A model generated the notes under the pieces. It worked only from the letters and a program-made list of their open reading frames with translations. It did no database searches and was not told the origin of the DNA. The position numbers and the translations under genes are program-made. This document shows positions 1 through 6,137 of a DNA stretch of 7,507 nt, one piece after another. The stretch comes from CF-161 sp035259145 (GTDB lineage Bacteria; Chloroflexota; Dormibacteria; Dormibacterales; Dormibacteraceae): assembly GCA_035259145.1 (NCBI GenBank), contig DATFWQ010000109.1, positions 1 to 7,507 of the forward strand, given 5' to 3'. Every line of letters starts with the position of its first letter. Position 1 is the stretch's first letter.

Positions 1-518
1 ACCAGCTGCCTGAGTTTGTGCTCGGGCGGTCCTCGATCTGTTCATCGCCAAGCGCTCGCGGACTCGCCCTCACCGCGCTGGAGCACCGCCACCTGACACA
101 GATCCGCGCCGCCCGCGTGCCCACACGCCGGACTCACTGACCGCATTAGATGTGTCCGACTGCGAGGGCTGTGCTGTCGCTTTCCCAACGTCGCCGGGAC
201 GCGACCCGAACGCTCCCCGCAGCCATGCTGTCGACGAGCGCCAATCGAAGGCCGCACCCCGCAGTCCTCTTCCACGCGACCGACGACGCACGGCCGCGGC
301 CGGGGTGGAGAGCCTCATCAAAGACCGCCGGCTTCGACCCGGTGCGACCGGGCGGCGTCGCAGCCTCGGGGCGAATCGAGGTCGGCGGCGACCTGCACGC
401 CAAGGGTGGCTTGAACGTGCCGGCTGCTGCACAAGGAGGCAGCATCGCTTCTTATCACGTCCAAGCAGGCTGTGTCCTGACGAGGAATGACCATCGCGCG
501 CAGACGGTTGGGAGGTGT
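1..518. other. Left-edge stretch without a recognisable gene
   Basis: I recognise no protein family, RNA gene or promoter on either strand here. The glycosylase reading frame stays open from a GTG at 150, but the 123 extra codons before 519 are Arg/Pro/Ala-rich, resemble no domain I know, and look like chance openness in GC-rich DNA. A good Shine-Dalgarno-like AAGGAGG lies at 433-439 but has no ATG, GTG or TTG at a workable distance in the glycosylase frame. A 15-codon frame (ATG 487, stop 531-533) is too short to support. Confidence 0.5.
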
Positions 519-1175
519 GTGGCTGACGCAGTAGCGCCGGATCCATCAGCGGCTTTGGCCGATGCGAGGGCGCGGGAGTATCTTCGGAAAGCCGATCCGG
601 TAATGGCGAAGCTCATTAACACGCGGCCCGACTTTCGGCCGCGAGCCTGGCTGGAGCAACTTCCTCCGCTTGACGCCTTCGGGACTCTCGTCTTCCAGGT
701 CATCGGCCAACAGCTCTCGGTCAGCGCCACACGGACGATCCTGTCCCGCCTCCAGCAACAGTTCGGCGGACAACTGCCTTCACCGGCGGAACTCCTCGCG
801 GCCGATCCGCAAGTGCTTCGCGCCAGCGGCCTCTCCGGCCGCAAGGGCGCCACGCTTCGGGCTCTGGCCGAACGGTTCGTCGACAGGCGCCTGAGCGATG
901 AGGCACTATCTCGCATGCCCGACGCTGAGGTCGAGGCGGCCCTGACAGAGGTGCCGGGAATCGGGACCTGGACGGCGCGTGGTTTCCTGTTAGTGGCCCT
1001 CGATCGCCCGGACGTGTTTCTCAGCGGCGACCTCGCGTTGCGGCGCACGATTCAACGGGTCTACGGCTTCGACCACACTCCGACCGAAGACGAGATCGCT
1101 CAACTGGCGGAGCGCTGGCGTCCGTATCGGAGTCTGGCGGTCAGCTATCTGTTCGCGTCCGAATTCGAGGCCTGA
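519..1175 (+). CDS. DNA-3-methyladenine glycosylase II (AlkA-like, HhH-GPD)
   Basis: Probable base-excision-repair glycosylase that removes alkylated purines such as 3-methyladenine from DNA in the cytoplasm. From a GTG at 519 the protein has 218 residues, usual for the short bacterial AlkA-like form that lacks the E. coli N-terminal domain. Visible motifs are DPVMAKLI near residue 26, VFQVIGQQLS from 58, the helix-hairpin-helix VPGIGTWTA at 145-153, and SGDLALRR, in which Asp171 matches the catalytic aspartate of HhH-GPD glycosylases. The start is uncertain. The frame is open back to 150, but family similarity begins only around residue 15-20 of this model; GGGAGG at 510-515 is a possible but tightly spaced (3 nt) ribosome site. 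The gene is monocistronic and converges on the ArsR gene 103 bp downstream. Confidence 0.85.
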   Translation: MADAVAPDPSAALADARAREYLRKADPVMAKLINTRPDFRPRAWLEQLPPLDAFGTLVFQVIGQQLSVSATRTILSRLQQQFGGQLPSPAELLAADPQVLRASGLSGRKGATLRALAERFVDRRLSDEALSRMPDAEVEAALTEVPGIGTWTARGFLLVALDRPDVFLSGDLALRRTIQRVYGFDHTPTEDEIAQLAERWRPYRSLAVSYLFASEFEA

Positions 1176-1278
1176 CTCCGGCGGTGCGCGGGATCCTGGA
1201 CCTCGGCCCTATGCCGATTTGACAACCTGACCTTGACCCGTATCTGCAACCGCCGAGCCCGGTTTGAGAAGTGGGGGC

Positions 1279-1650
1279 TCAGCGTCGTCCAGTTGGACGG
1301 CTTATGTTCGCTCCAGCTGCGCGAGCGCGCGCCTCGGCGGTGCTCTTGATCGCCTCGAGGCGGGCGTCCCAGCGAGCGGCGACCTTGGCCATTGCGCGAG
1401 CCGCGACGTCGAGGTGCTCGGGGCGCACCGAATAGTGGACCTCGCGCCCGGTCCGCCTGCCCTCGACCAGGCCCGCTCGGTCGAGCACGGCCAGGTGCTT
1501 CGCGACAGCCTGACGCGTGAACGGCAGCTCGGCGGCCAGCGCCGTCGGCGTCACCTCACCGTAGGCGAGGATCAGGTCGAGGACGCGGCGTCGCGAGGAG
1601 TCCGCGACGGCCTCGAGAAGCGCGTCATCGCTAATCGCGCCCCTGGTCAT
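1279..1650 (-). CDS. ArsR-family winged-helix transcriptional regulator
   Basis: A 123-residue repressor-like protein. The winged helix-turn-helix spans about residues 10-76: helix 1 carries ALLEAVADSSRRRVLDL, the recognition helix is TRQAVAKHLAVLDRAG (45-60), and the wing is LVEGRRTGREVHYSV (61-75). The C-terminal KVAARWDARLEAIKS is the helix typical of ArsR proteins paired with SRPBCC partners. I see no cysteine, so sensing by metal-thiolate ligation, as in classical ArsR/SmtB, is unlikely. ATG 1650 was chosen because the domain begins right after it and because the preceding SRPBCC stop overlaps it as ATGA (1647-1650), which implies translational coupling. It probably binds the two palindromes at 2116-2130 and 2145-2167, repressing its own operon and the divergent DUF899 gene. 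The direction of control is inferred. Confidence 0.9.
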   Translation of the reverse strand: MTRGAISDDALLEAVADSSRRRVLDLILAYGEVTPTALAAELPFTRQAVAKHLAVLDRAGLVEGRRTGREVHYSVRPEHLDVAARAMAKVAARWDARLEAIKSTAEARARAAGANISRPTGRR

Positions 1651-2099
1651 CTGCGCTCGGCAGGCTTCGTCTTCGCGAGGTCGCGCAACAGGCCGAGGCA
1701 GCGTTGCCACCCGTTGGCATGCTCCTCAGCGTACTTCGCCTTTTCCTCGTCGGACCAGTCGATCGCATCGAATCCGCTCTCGACGACGCGCAGGCGCGTG
1801 CTGCCGTTCTCCGGCTCGAGGATGAACTCTACGAGCAGCGAGTTGTCGTTGCGAAGGATCAGGCCCGGGCGCCTGACCCAGCGGAAGGCAAAACGTCGCG
1901 GCGGCTCCACAGCTTCGACCTGCAGCTGGTACGACTCGTGTCCTTTGAACGCGAGCGCACCCTTGCCGCCGACTCGCAGCTCGATCTCCGCCTCATCGGC
2001 GAACCACTGGCGGATCTGCTCTGGCTCGGTGATGAGGTACCAGACGACCTCGACGGGCGCCTCGATGAGGATCTCTTTCTTAACTGCGGAGGGGATCAT
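1647..2099 (-). CDS. SRPBCC / AHSA1-like domain protein
   Basis: A 150-residue START-like hydrophobic-cavity protein of the AHSA1 (activator of Hsp90 ATPase homologue 1-like) type; the ligand is unknown. Family hallmarks are KKEILIEAPVEVVW near the N-terminus, then ITEPEQIRQWFADEAEIELRVGG, an FAFRW strand, and the C-terminal helix EEHANGWQRCLGLLRDL that closes the cavity. An upstream in-frame ATG at 2123 exists, but it sits at the exact centre of an operator-like palindrome and would add eight residues the family does not need, so ATG 2099 is preferred. No clear Shine-Dalgarno sequence is visible before either start, so the message may have a very short leader. First gene of a two-gene operon with ArsR. 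Such pairs are widespread in Actinobacteria and Proteobacteria, and the SRPBCC partner may bind an effector linked to the regulator. Confidence 0.88.
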   Translation of the reverse strand: MIPSAVKKEILIEAPVEVVWYLITEPEQIRQWFADEAEIELRVGGKGALAFKGHESYQLQVEAVEPPRRFAFRWVRRPGLILRNDNSLLVEFILEPENGSTRLRVVESGFDAIDWSDEEKAKYAEEHANGWQRCLGLLRDLAKTKPAERR

Positions 2100-2115
2100 G
2101 TCGGCTAAGCGTACC

Positions 2116-2130
2116 GCAACCATCGGTTGC
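2116..2130. promoter_or_regulatory. Candidate ArsR operator 1 (SRPBCC-arsR side)
   Basis: Perfect inverted repeat GCAACC-ATC-GGTTGC, centred on 2123 and 24 bp upstream of the chosen SRPBCC start. Its core GCAAC-N5-GTTGC and right flank GT match operator 2. A 12-16 bp dyad next to the regulator's own gene is typical of ArsR-family operators. ArsR binding is inferred from position and repetition. Confidence 0.7.
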
Positions 2131-2144
2131 GTCTGCGTGGAAGC

Positions 2145-2167
2145 ATACGCAACCAGTCGTTGCGTAT
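2145..2167. promoter_or_regulatory. Candidate ArsR operator 2 (DUF899 side)
   Basis: Perfect 9-bp arms ATACGCAAC / GTTGCGTAT around the spacer CAGTC. The dyad centre is 2156, 36 bp upstream of the DUF899 start and 33 bp (about three helical turns) from the centre of operator 1, which puts both sites on the same DNA face. Shares the GCAAC-N5-GTTGC core with operator 1. Confidence 0.72.
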
Positions 2168-2191
2168 CGGTGTGACTGGAGGCAAGAGTTC

Positions 2192-2911
2192 ATGGAGCAC
2201 AGGGTCGTTTCGCACGCAGAATGGGTCGAGGCGCGGAAGCGGCACCTCGCCGAAGAGAAGAAATTCACGAAGCTTAGGGACGAGCTGAGCCAGGCGCGCC
2301 GCGACCTCCCATGGGAGCGCGTCGAGAAGGAGTACGTCTTCGAGGGGCCCCAGGGACGCCGAACGCTTGCCGAGCTGTTCGACGGCCGTGGCCAGCTCGT
2401 CATCTACCACGCGATGTTCAACCCCGAGACCGCGTCTGACAGGACGCCCTGGACGCAGGACGCTGCGTGCCTCTTTTGTTCTTTCTGGATGGACAACTTC
2501 GACCGCGTGGTGGTGCACCTGAATCACCGCGACATCACCATGGTCGCGGCCTCGCTCGCGCTAGTCCCGAAGATCGAGGCCTACCGCAAGCGCATGGGCT
2601 GGACCGTCCCCTGGTACTCGTCGAGCGGCTCCGACTTCAACTTCGACTACCACGTCTCCTTCACACCCGAGGAGTTGAAGGCGGGCAAGGCCGAGTACAA
2701 CTACCGCGTCGACCCAATCGGCCGATCGGAGTCGCCCGGGGTGAGCGTGTTTCTGCGCGACGGCCGGCAGATCTACCACACCTACTCGGCATACGCGCGG
2801 GGGCTCGACATGCTGAACGTCGGCTACCACTACATGGACCTAGTGCCCAAGGGTCGGGACGAGGAATCCGGCCCGTTCTGGCTGCACCGGCGCGACGAGT
2901 ACCCGGACTGA
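2192..2911 (+). CDS. DUF899 family thioredoxin-fold protein (predicted dithiol-disulfide oxidoreductase)
   Basis: A full-length 239-residue protein with the features of DUF899 (COG4312): N-terminal MEHRVVSHAEWVEARKRHLA, then EYVFEGPQGRRTLAELFDGR, QLVIYHAMFNP, the thioredoxin-like dithiol C93-L-F-C96 in ACLFCSFWMDNFD, MGWTVPWYSSSGSDFNFDY (135-153), and the family-typical ending FWLHRRDEYP. The reaction and partners are not established; the CxxC is assumed redox-active by analogy. No signal peptide or membrane segment is visible, so it should be cytoplasmic. The ATG start is supported by GGAGG at 2178-2182 with 9-nt spacing. Divergent from SRPBCC-arsR across a gap with two palindromes, so probably ArsR-controlled. 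Its TGA overlaps the ATG of the DUF2182 frame (TGATG). Confidence 0.9.
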   Translation: MEHRVVSHAEWVEARKRHLAEEKKFTKLRDELSQARRDLPWERVEKEYVFEGPQGRRTLAELFDGRGQLVIYHAMFNPETASDRTPWTQDAACLFCSFWMDNFDRVVVHLNHRDITMVAASLALVPKIEAYRKRMGWTVPWYSSSGSDFNFDYHVSFTPEELKAGKAEYNYRVDPIGRSESPGVSVFLRDGRQIYHTYSAYARGLDMLNVGYHYMDLVPKGRDEESGPFWLHRRDEYPD

Positions 2912-3398
2912 TGGGCAGGGGCATGGGGGTCTCGATGGTCGCGATGATGGTGCCGACCGCAGTGCCCTTCTTCCTCGCCTACGGGCGGGACACCAGGCAG
3001 CCGGTGGCGATTGCGACCGTCGTCCTCATTTATCTGGCCGTGTGGGCGGCGATTGGACTCGCCCTCGACTACCTGATGAGCCAGGTGATGATGCCGTCGT
3101 CGCTACTGATCGTCGGGATCGCGATCGTGATCGCGCTCATGTATCCCCGTGGGGCCGGTGGGTGCGTGAGCACTGCCGCAAGATGGCCATATGCGAGTCA
3201 CGCGGCCCGCGGTTCCGCGATGCCGTGGCCGAGGGGGCGAACTATGCGGTGTGCTGTGTAGTCTGCAGCGCCGGCGTGATGCTAGTGGTGATCGTGCTCG
3301 GTATGTCGAACCCGCTGGTGATCGTCGCGGGCGCGGCGGTGATCCTGGCCTACAAGCTCATCCCGTGGAACGCGCCGGCTCTATTACGTAGTCGGTGA
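2911..3398 (+). pseudogene. DUF2182-like metal-binding membrane protein, frameshifted
   Basis: Two overlapping frames together read as one DUF2182 protein (predicted metal-binding integral membrane protein). Frame A starts at ATG 2911, or possibly 2923, with VSMVAMMVPTAVPFFLAYGR, the family's M-x-x-A-M-M-x-P-S/T-x-x-P block, then two hydrophobic segments up to ALMY. Frame B carries WGRWVREHCRKMAICE, then NYAVCCVVCSAG and a last hydrophobic segment ending KLIPW; these match the family's C-R and C-x-x-C-C blocks. The break lies at 3145-3154, a C4 run followed by GT and a G4 run: one extra C would join them as ...ALMYPPWGRW. It is either a real one-base deletion or a homopolymer sequencing error. 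The joined protein would be about 162 residues, short for the family, because the usual first N-terminal segment is missing. Translationally linked to DUF899. Confidence 0.65.
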
Positions 3399-3613
3399 GG
3401 CCGAGCACATGCCCCCATCTCGAAGGCCCAGCCGGTATAGACCTCGAACGGCGGCTACAGCGCCTCGACGCCGGGTGAGCGCAGCTCGGCCGCCGCCTCG
3501 CGCGCGCCGCGGACCTCGACACGCAAGCGCGGGCTCGCCTGCGGCGCCGCCGCCGCCGCGCCCTGTGCCCTGCAGTCGAATTCCAGAGTGGCGTCTCCTT
3601 GTCCGGCTGCAGC
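3358..3613 (-). pseudogene. VOC / glyoxalase-bleomycin-resistance family remnant (C-terminal half)
   Basis: Reading the minus strand from 3613, just after an in-frame TAA at 3616-3614, gives GDATLEFD, an alanine run encoded by GCC repeats, PRLRVEVRGAREAAAELRS and PGVEAL. A TAG at 3457-3455 interrupts it, and PPFEVYTGWAFEM follows in the same frame. The family ending GHVLGLTDYV then appears in another frame (3414-3385), stopping at TGA 3360-3358. This order of blocks is that of vicinal-oxygen-chelate proteins (paired beta-alpha-beta-beta-beta dioxygenase/glyoxalase fold), where FEM is normally followed by a DPDGN-type loop. Here that loop is deleted. With a stop, a frameshift, a deletion and no N-terminal half, I call it a dead gene. 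Its tail overlaps the DUF2182 3' end by 41 bp, antisense. Confidence 0.5.
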
Positions 3614-4143
3614 TTACCCAGGCCAGACCATTCACGGGAAACAACTCCTGAGCCAGGACCAGGTCACGGAAGCTATCGGCCAGCCTGACGCGGTCGAGAC
3701 CTTCCCTAAATCTGCTTACATCAAGACTTTACGGCCCGGCCTCCACTGATACCCGATTGATACCGGATCCCTGGGGATGGGGAGGGACGAGCGGGGACCA
3801 TGGGGGATGCGGCCGGTAAGGTTCACGGCTCGAATCCGTGCTCCGGAGCCATATCCGTATTCAGACCTGACAACGATCGAGCAACAGATGATGAGCCCAT
3901 GGCCATCAATTGCTCACAACGTTCCCTGGGACCTGCCCGACATCTGCGCGGACCACGAGCTTGGGTCGCCGGCCTCGCCACGATCTGCTGCCGTGAGGTG
4001 CTCGCTCTGACTGACAGCCGCCAGCAACAAACGGGGAGGCCCGCGAGGGCCCGCGCGGCGATGACGCTGTCCCATCCTCTCACGGCTGGCCGCCCGAGCT
4101 CTTCAAGAAGCTCGGCCTGAGCATCGGCCAGGCCACCTGCCTG
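3614..4143. other. Long spacer without an intact gene
   Basis: Stops interrupt all convincing frames, and I find no complete gene. The one structured element is at about 3832-3852: a 5-bp stem CACGG/CCGTG around a seven-base loop CTCGAAT, followed by CTCCGGAGCCA. It resembles the T-arm and 3' end of a tRNA, but no 5' half with a matching acceptor strand lies upstream, and the loop begins with C where tRNAs have T. It may be a tRNA fragment or an old attachment site. A direct repeat GGCCCGCG occurs twice near 4037-4055. Confidence 0.4.
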
Positions 4144-4230
4144 TTCGCCTACCGCGTCCTCGTCCAGACTCCGGAGCGGCTTGCACTGATCTTCACGCCA
4201 GGTGGGTTGGCGGAGCTCGCTCAAGGCTAA
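4144..4230 (+). pseudogene. Possible cupin C-terminal fragment
   Basis: In one plus frame FAYRVLVQTPERLALIFTPG is followed by GLAELAQG and a stop at 4228-4230. The pattern [FH]-A-[YF]-R-V-x-x-x-T-P-x-R-L-x-x-x-F-T-P-G-G resembles the last strands of small cupin-domain proteins. The frame stays open upstream to about 4060, but I do not recognise that part, and the metal-binding histidines of a cupin are not visible. Weak call: either a decayed gene tail or chance. Confidence 0.25.
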
Positions 4231-4330
4231 GTTTCTGCTCCACGATCGCGACAGCAAGTTCTCGGCCGGTGGCTTCTCCGGACGAGACCTTCTCCGAAAC
4301 CGTCAGACCGACGTTTCCTTCAGCGTTCCC
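4226..4330 (+). pseudogene. Transposase (rve/DDE integrase core) shard
   Basis: Codons 4226-4267 read AKFLLHDRDSKFSA, very close to the F-L-I-x-D-R-D-x-K-F segment around the second catalytic aspartate of IS481/IS3-like rve transposases (Asp codon at 4250 or 4244). The next expected block (F-D-E-x-F ... V-R) is only vaguely echoed in a shifted frame (DETFSETVR), and no third acidic block or terminal repeat can be found before the DHFR-like gene. I read this as the remains of an insertion sequence whose right part was lost; its left border is not visible. Confidence 0.42.
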
Positions 4331-4338
4331 GGCCCCGC

Positions 4339-4959
4339 TTATCCGCTCGCGTCCGGCCGGGCGAATGAGCCGACCTTCACCTCCCCCGCTCGCGTGTAGG
4401 AAGCGACGACAACCCCGCTCGGCGAGACCTGACTCTTGACCAGCTGCCAGCCTGTCGGCATCGCTCCGTCTGCGAACAGACGCTTGCCCGTGCCCAGCAC
4501 GACCGGGAACGTCTTTAGCCATACCTCGTCGACTAGGTCGTGCTTCAGCAATGTCTGAATCAGGTTGCCGCTCCCGTGCACCTGTAGCTCTGGGCCGTCC
4601 TCGGCTTTGATCTTCTTGATCTCTTCCACGAGGTCGCCGTGGATCGGGATGGTCGTTTTCCAGTCCAGGCTCACTGGACGGTGAGAGGCGACGTACTTCT
4701 TTGCGCTGTTTATCGCACGCGCGGTCTCATCGCTCTCCTTGGGCCAGAACCCGGCAAAGATGTCATAGGTTCGCCGGCCCAGAAGCAGGTCGAAGGGATG
4801 CCCCAGCTGCTCGCCCATGGCATTCCCGACCATGTCGTCGAAGTAGCCGACGGACCAACCGCCGAACTTGAAATCTCCCGATGTGTCTTCTTCGGGCGCC
4901 CCGGGAGCCTGCATCACCCCGTCGAGCGTGATGAATGACAAGACGATGAGCTTTCTCAT
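4339..4959 (-). CDS. Dihydrofolate reductase-like protein (RibD C-terminal domain family)
   Basis: A 206-residue member of the DHFR/RibD-C family (COG0262), predicted cytosolic NADPH-dependent reductase; the natural substrate is not known for these stand-alone forms. Visible blocks are MRKLIVLSFITLDGVMQAPG at the start, FGGWSVGYFDD (32-42), LLLGRRTYDIFAGFWP (58-73), KYVASHRP (88-95), the nucleotide-binding QVHGSGNLIQTLL (126-138), LVDEVWL (142-148), PVVLGTGKRLF (152-162) and SGVVVASY near the end. Nothing is missing. The ATG at 4959 is chosen because the family begins with M-R-K-L; longer in-frame starts add unrelated sequence. AAGGAGG at 4978-4972 lies 12 nt upstream, a somewhat long spacing. 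It is a single gene, divergent from the alpha/beta hydrolase. Confidence 0.92.
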   Translation of the reverse strand: MRKLIVLSFITLDGVMQAPGAPEEDTSGDFKFGGWSVGYFDDMVGNAMGEQLGHPFDLLLGRRTYDIFAGFWPKESDETARAINSAKKYVASHRPVSLDWKTTIPIHGDLVEEIKKIKAEDGPELQVHGSGNLIQTLLKHDLVDEVWLKTFPVVLGTGKRLFADGAMPTGWQLVKSQVSPSGVVVASYTRAGEVKVGSFARPDASG

Positions 4960-4971
4960 CTGTGTTACGAG

Positions 4972-4978
4972 CCTCCTT
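4972..4978 (-). promoter_or_regulatory. Shine-Dalgarno site of the DHFR-like gene
   Basis: Reads AAGGAGG on the minus strand, 12 nt before ATG 4959. No other start codon lies in frame between them, so the site supports the short gene model despite the long spacing. Confidence 0.6.
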
Positions 4979-5267
4979 GCACTTGATCCTTTTTTAAGAC
5001 GATGGAGCGGCCAGGAATTCATCGGCTCGCTGGGCGTCGGCGGCCCGGTTAGGCGATCGGAAACCGACCATCCCGCGAGTAGTCTGGCCTGTCGGGCTCG
5101 GAGGGCTTGGCCACGACCAATCTCGTGACTCGACCAGCCCACCCGCCCCAATGCCCCGCCCGCATAGCGGATGCGCGCTCGAGTACTCCGACTCCGCAGG
5201 TGGCTCCGGCACCGCGCCCTGGCGTAGAGTCCGATGAGTTCTCAACCCGGGAGACGTCCATACTGGC
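4979..5267. other. Divergent spacer between DHFR-like gene and hydrolase
   Basis: Should contain both promoters. On the hydrolase side TAGAGT at 5225-5230 could be a -10 box, with TGGCTC at 5201-5206 a poor -35 at 18 bp spacing. On the DHFR side an AT-rich run (TTAAAAAAGG on the minus strand, 4996-4987) is the only low-GC element. A minus-strand frame through here has no recognisable domain. No operator-like dyad or RNA gene found. Confidence 0.3.
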
Positions 5268-6137
5268 ATGACAACGCACAAGCTTGAAACGACCGAGGCC
5301 GACATCGTCTACGACGTCCACGGCCCGCTGCCCACCGCCGACGGACGCCCACCGCTATTCATGATCGGCCAGCCCATGGACGCCAGGGGCTTCAGTACGC
5401 TGGCGTCGCACTTCTCCGACCGCACCGTGATCACCTATGACCCGCGCGGCCTCGGCCGCAGCATTCGCAAAGACGGCCGGGTCGACAACGCGCCCGCCGT
5501 CCAGGCAGACGATGTGCACGCCGTCATCGGGGCTCTTGGCGTCGGCCCGGTCGAGATGTTCGCGAGCAGTGGCGGCGCGGTCACCGCGCTCGCGCTCGTG
5601 GCGGCATACCCCAACGACGTCACCTGCTTGGTGGCACACGAGCCGCCTCTCATCCCGGTACTTCCGGACGCGGAGGCCGCCGAGCGCGCCCGCGCCGGCT
5701 TTCGGGACGCGTACGAGGCCAATGGGTCCAGTGCCGGCATGGCGGCCTTCATCGCGATGACGTCGTGGCGGGGAGAGTTCACGGACGAGTACTTCGCCCA
5801 GCCTGCACCGGATCCTGCCCAGTTCGGGATGACGACCGAGGACGATGGCTCTCGTGACGACCCGCTGCTCTCCGACCGGTCCTGGGCGGTCAGCAGCTAT
5901 CGCCCCGACTTCGATGCGCTGGCCGCGGCGCCGACACGCATCGTGATCGCCGTGGGCGAGGAGTCCATGGGCACCTTCACCGGACGCACGTCGGTGGCCA
6001 CCGCTGAACTACTTGGTCAGCAGGCGACGGTGTTTCCCAGCCATCACGGTGGCTTCATGGGCGGCGAGTTCGGATACCCCGGCCAACCCGAAGCCTTCGC
6101 GCGCAAACTCCGCAATCTCCTCAACGAGGACAAATGA
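5268..6137 (+). CDS. Alpha/beta hydrolase
   Basis: A complete 289-residue alpha/beta-hydrolase-fold protein, presumably a cytoplasmic esterase- or lactonase-like enzyme; the substrate cannot be read from sequence. Features in order are FMIGQPMDARGFSTLASHF (31-49, oxyanion-side loop), TVITYDPRGLGRS (53-65), a nucleophile elbow F-A-S-S-G-G-A-V (98-105) with probable nucleophile Ser101, AYPNDVTCLVAHEPPL (113-128), the late strand RIVIAVGEES (224-233) that should supply the acid (Glu231 or Glu232), and FPSHHGGF (256-263) with probable catalytic His260. The elbow has Ala in place of the first Gly of G-x-S-x-G, a tolerated variant. ATG 5268 fits the family start; the nearest purine-rich ribosome site (GGGAG, 5249-5253) is weak and distant. 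No partner gene is adjacent. Confidence 0.9.
   Translation: MTTHKLETTEADIVYDVHGPLPTADGRPPLFMIGQPMDARGFSTLASHFSDRTVITYDPRGLGRSIRKDGRVDNAPAVQADDVHAVIGALGVGPVEMFASSGGAVTALALVAAYPNDVTCLVAHEPPLIPVLPDAEAAERARAGFRDAYEANGSSAGMAAFIAMTSWRGEFTDEYFAQPAPDPAQFGMTTEDDGSRDDPLLSDRSWAVSSYRPDFDALAAAPTRIVIAVGEESMGTFTGRTSVATAELLGQQATVFPSHHGGFMGGEFGYPGQPEAFARKLRNLLNEDK

Noticed and set aside
1255..1280. GAGCCC / GGGCTC dyad as a terminator between alkA-like and arsR genes
   Set aside because: Only a 6-bp stem with a 14-nt loop, no T-run on either strand, and it overlaps the ArsR stop codon.
1651..1710. Longer ArsR start at 1710
   Set aside because: It would overlap the SRPBCC coding end by 64 bp; the ATGA overlap at 1650 and the domain start favour the short form.
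2099..2123. Upstream ATG at 2123 as the SRPBCC start
   Set aside because: It lies at the dyad centre of operator 1 and adds eight residues outside the family domain; ATG 2099 gives a normal N-terminus.
2467..2910. Open plus frame through the DUF899 gene, in phase with DUF2182
   Set aside because: Arg/Pro/Leu-rich shadow translation of DUF899 with no domain; the DUF2182 similarity begins only after 2911.
3541..3563. GCC trinucleotide run as a functional repeat
   Set aside because: Short and impure; reads as an alanine run inside the VOC remnant and fits GC-biased drift.
3409..3651. Plus-strand 80-codon frame over the VOC remnant
   Set aside because: Low-complexity Arg/Pro/Ala sequence; the family blocks are on the opposite strand.
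3777..4010. 77-codon plus frame
   Set aside because: No recognisable domain, no ribosome site, and composition consistent with chance openness.
4994..5305. Minus-strand frame between the DHFR-like gene and the hydrolase
   Set aside because: Would start inside the hydrolase coding region; no family pattern and no ribosome site.
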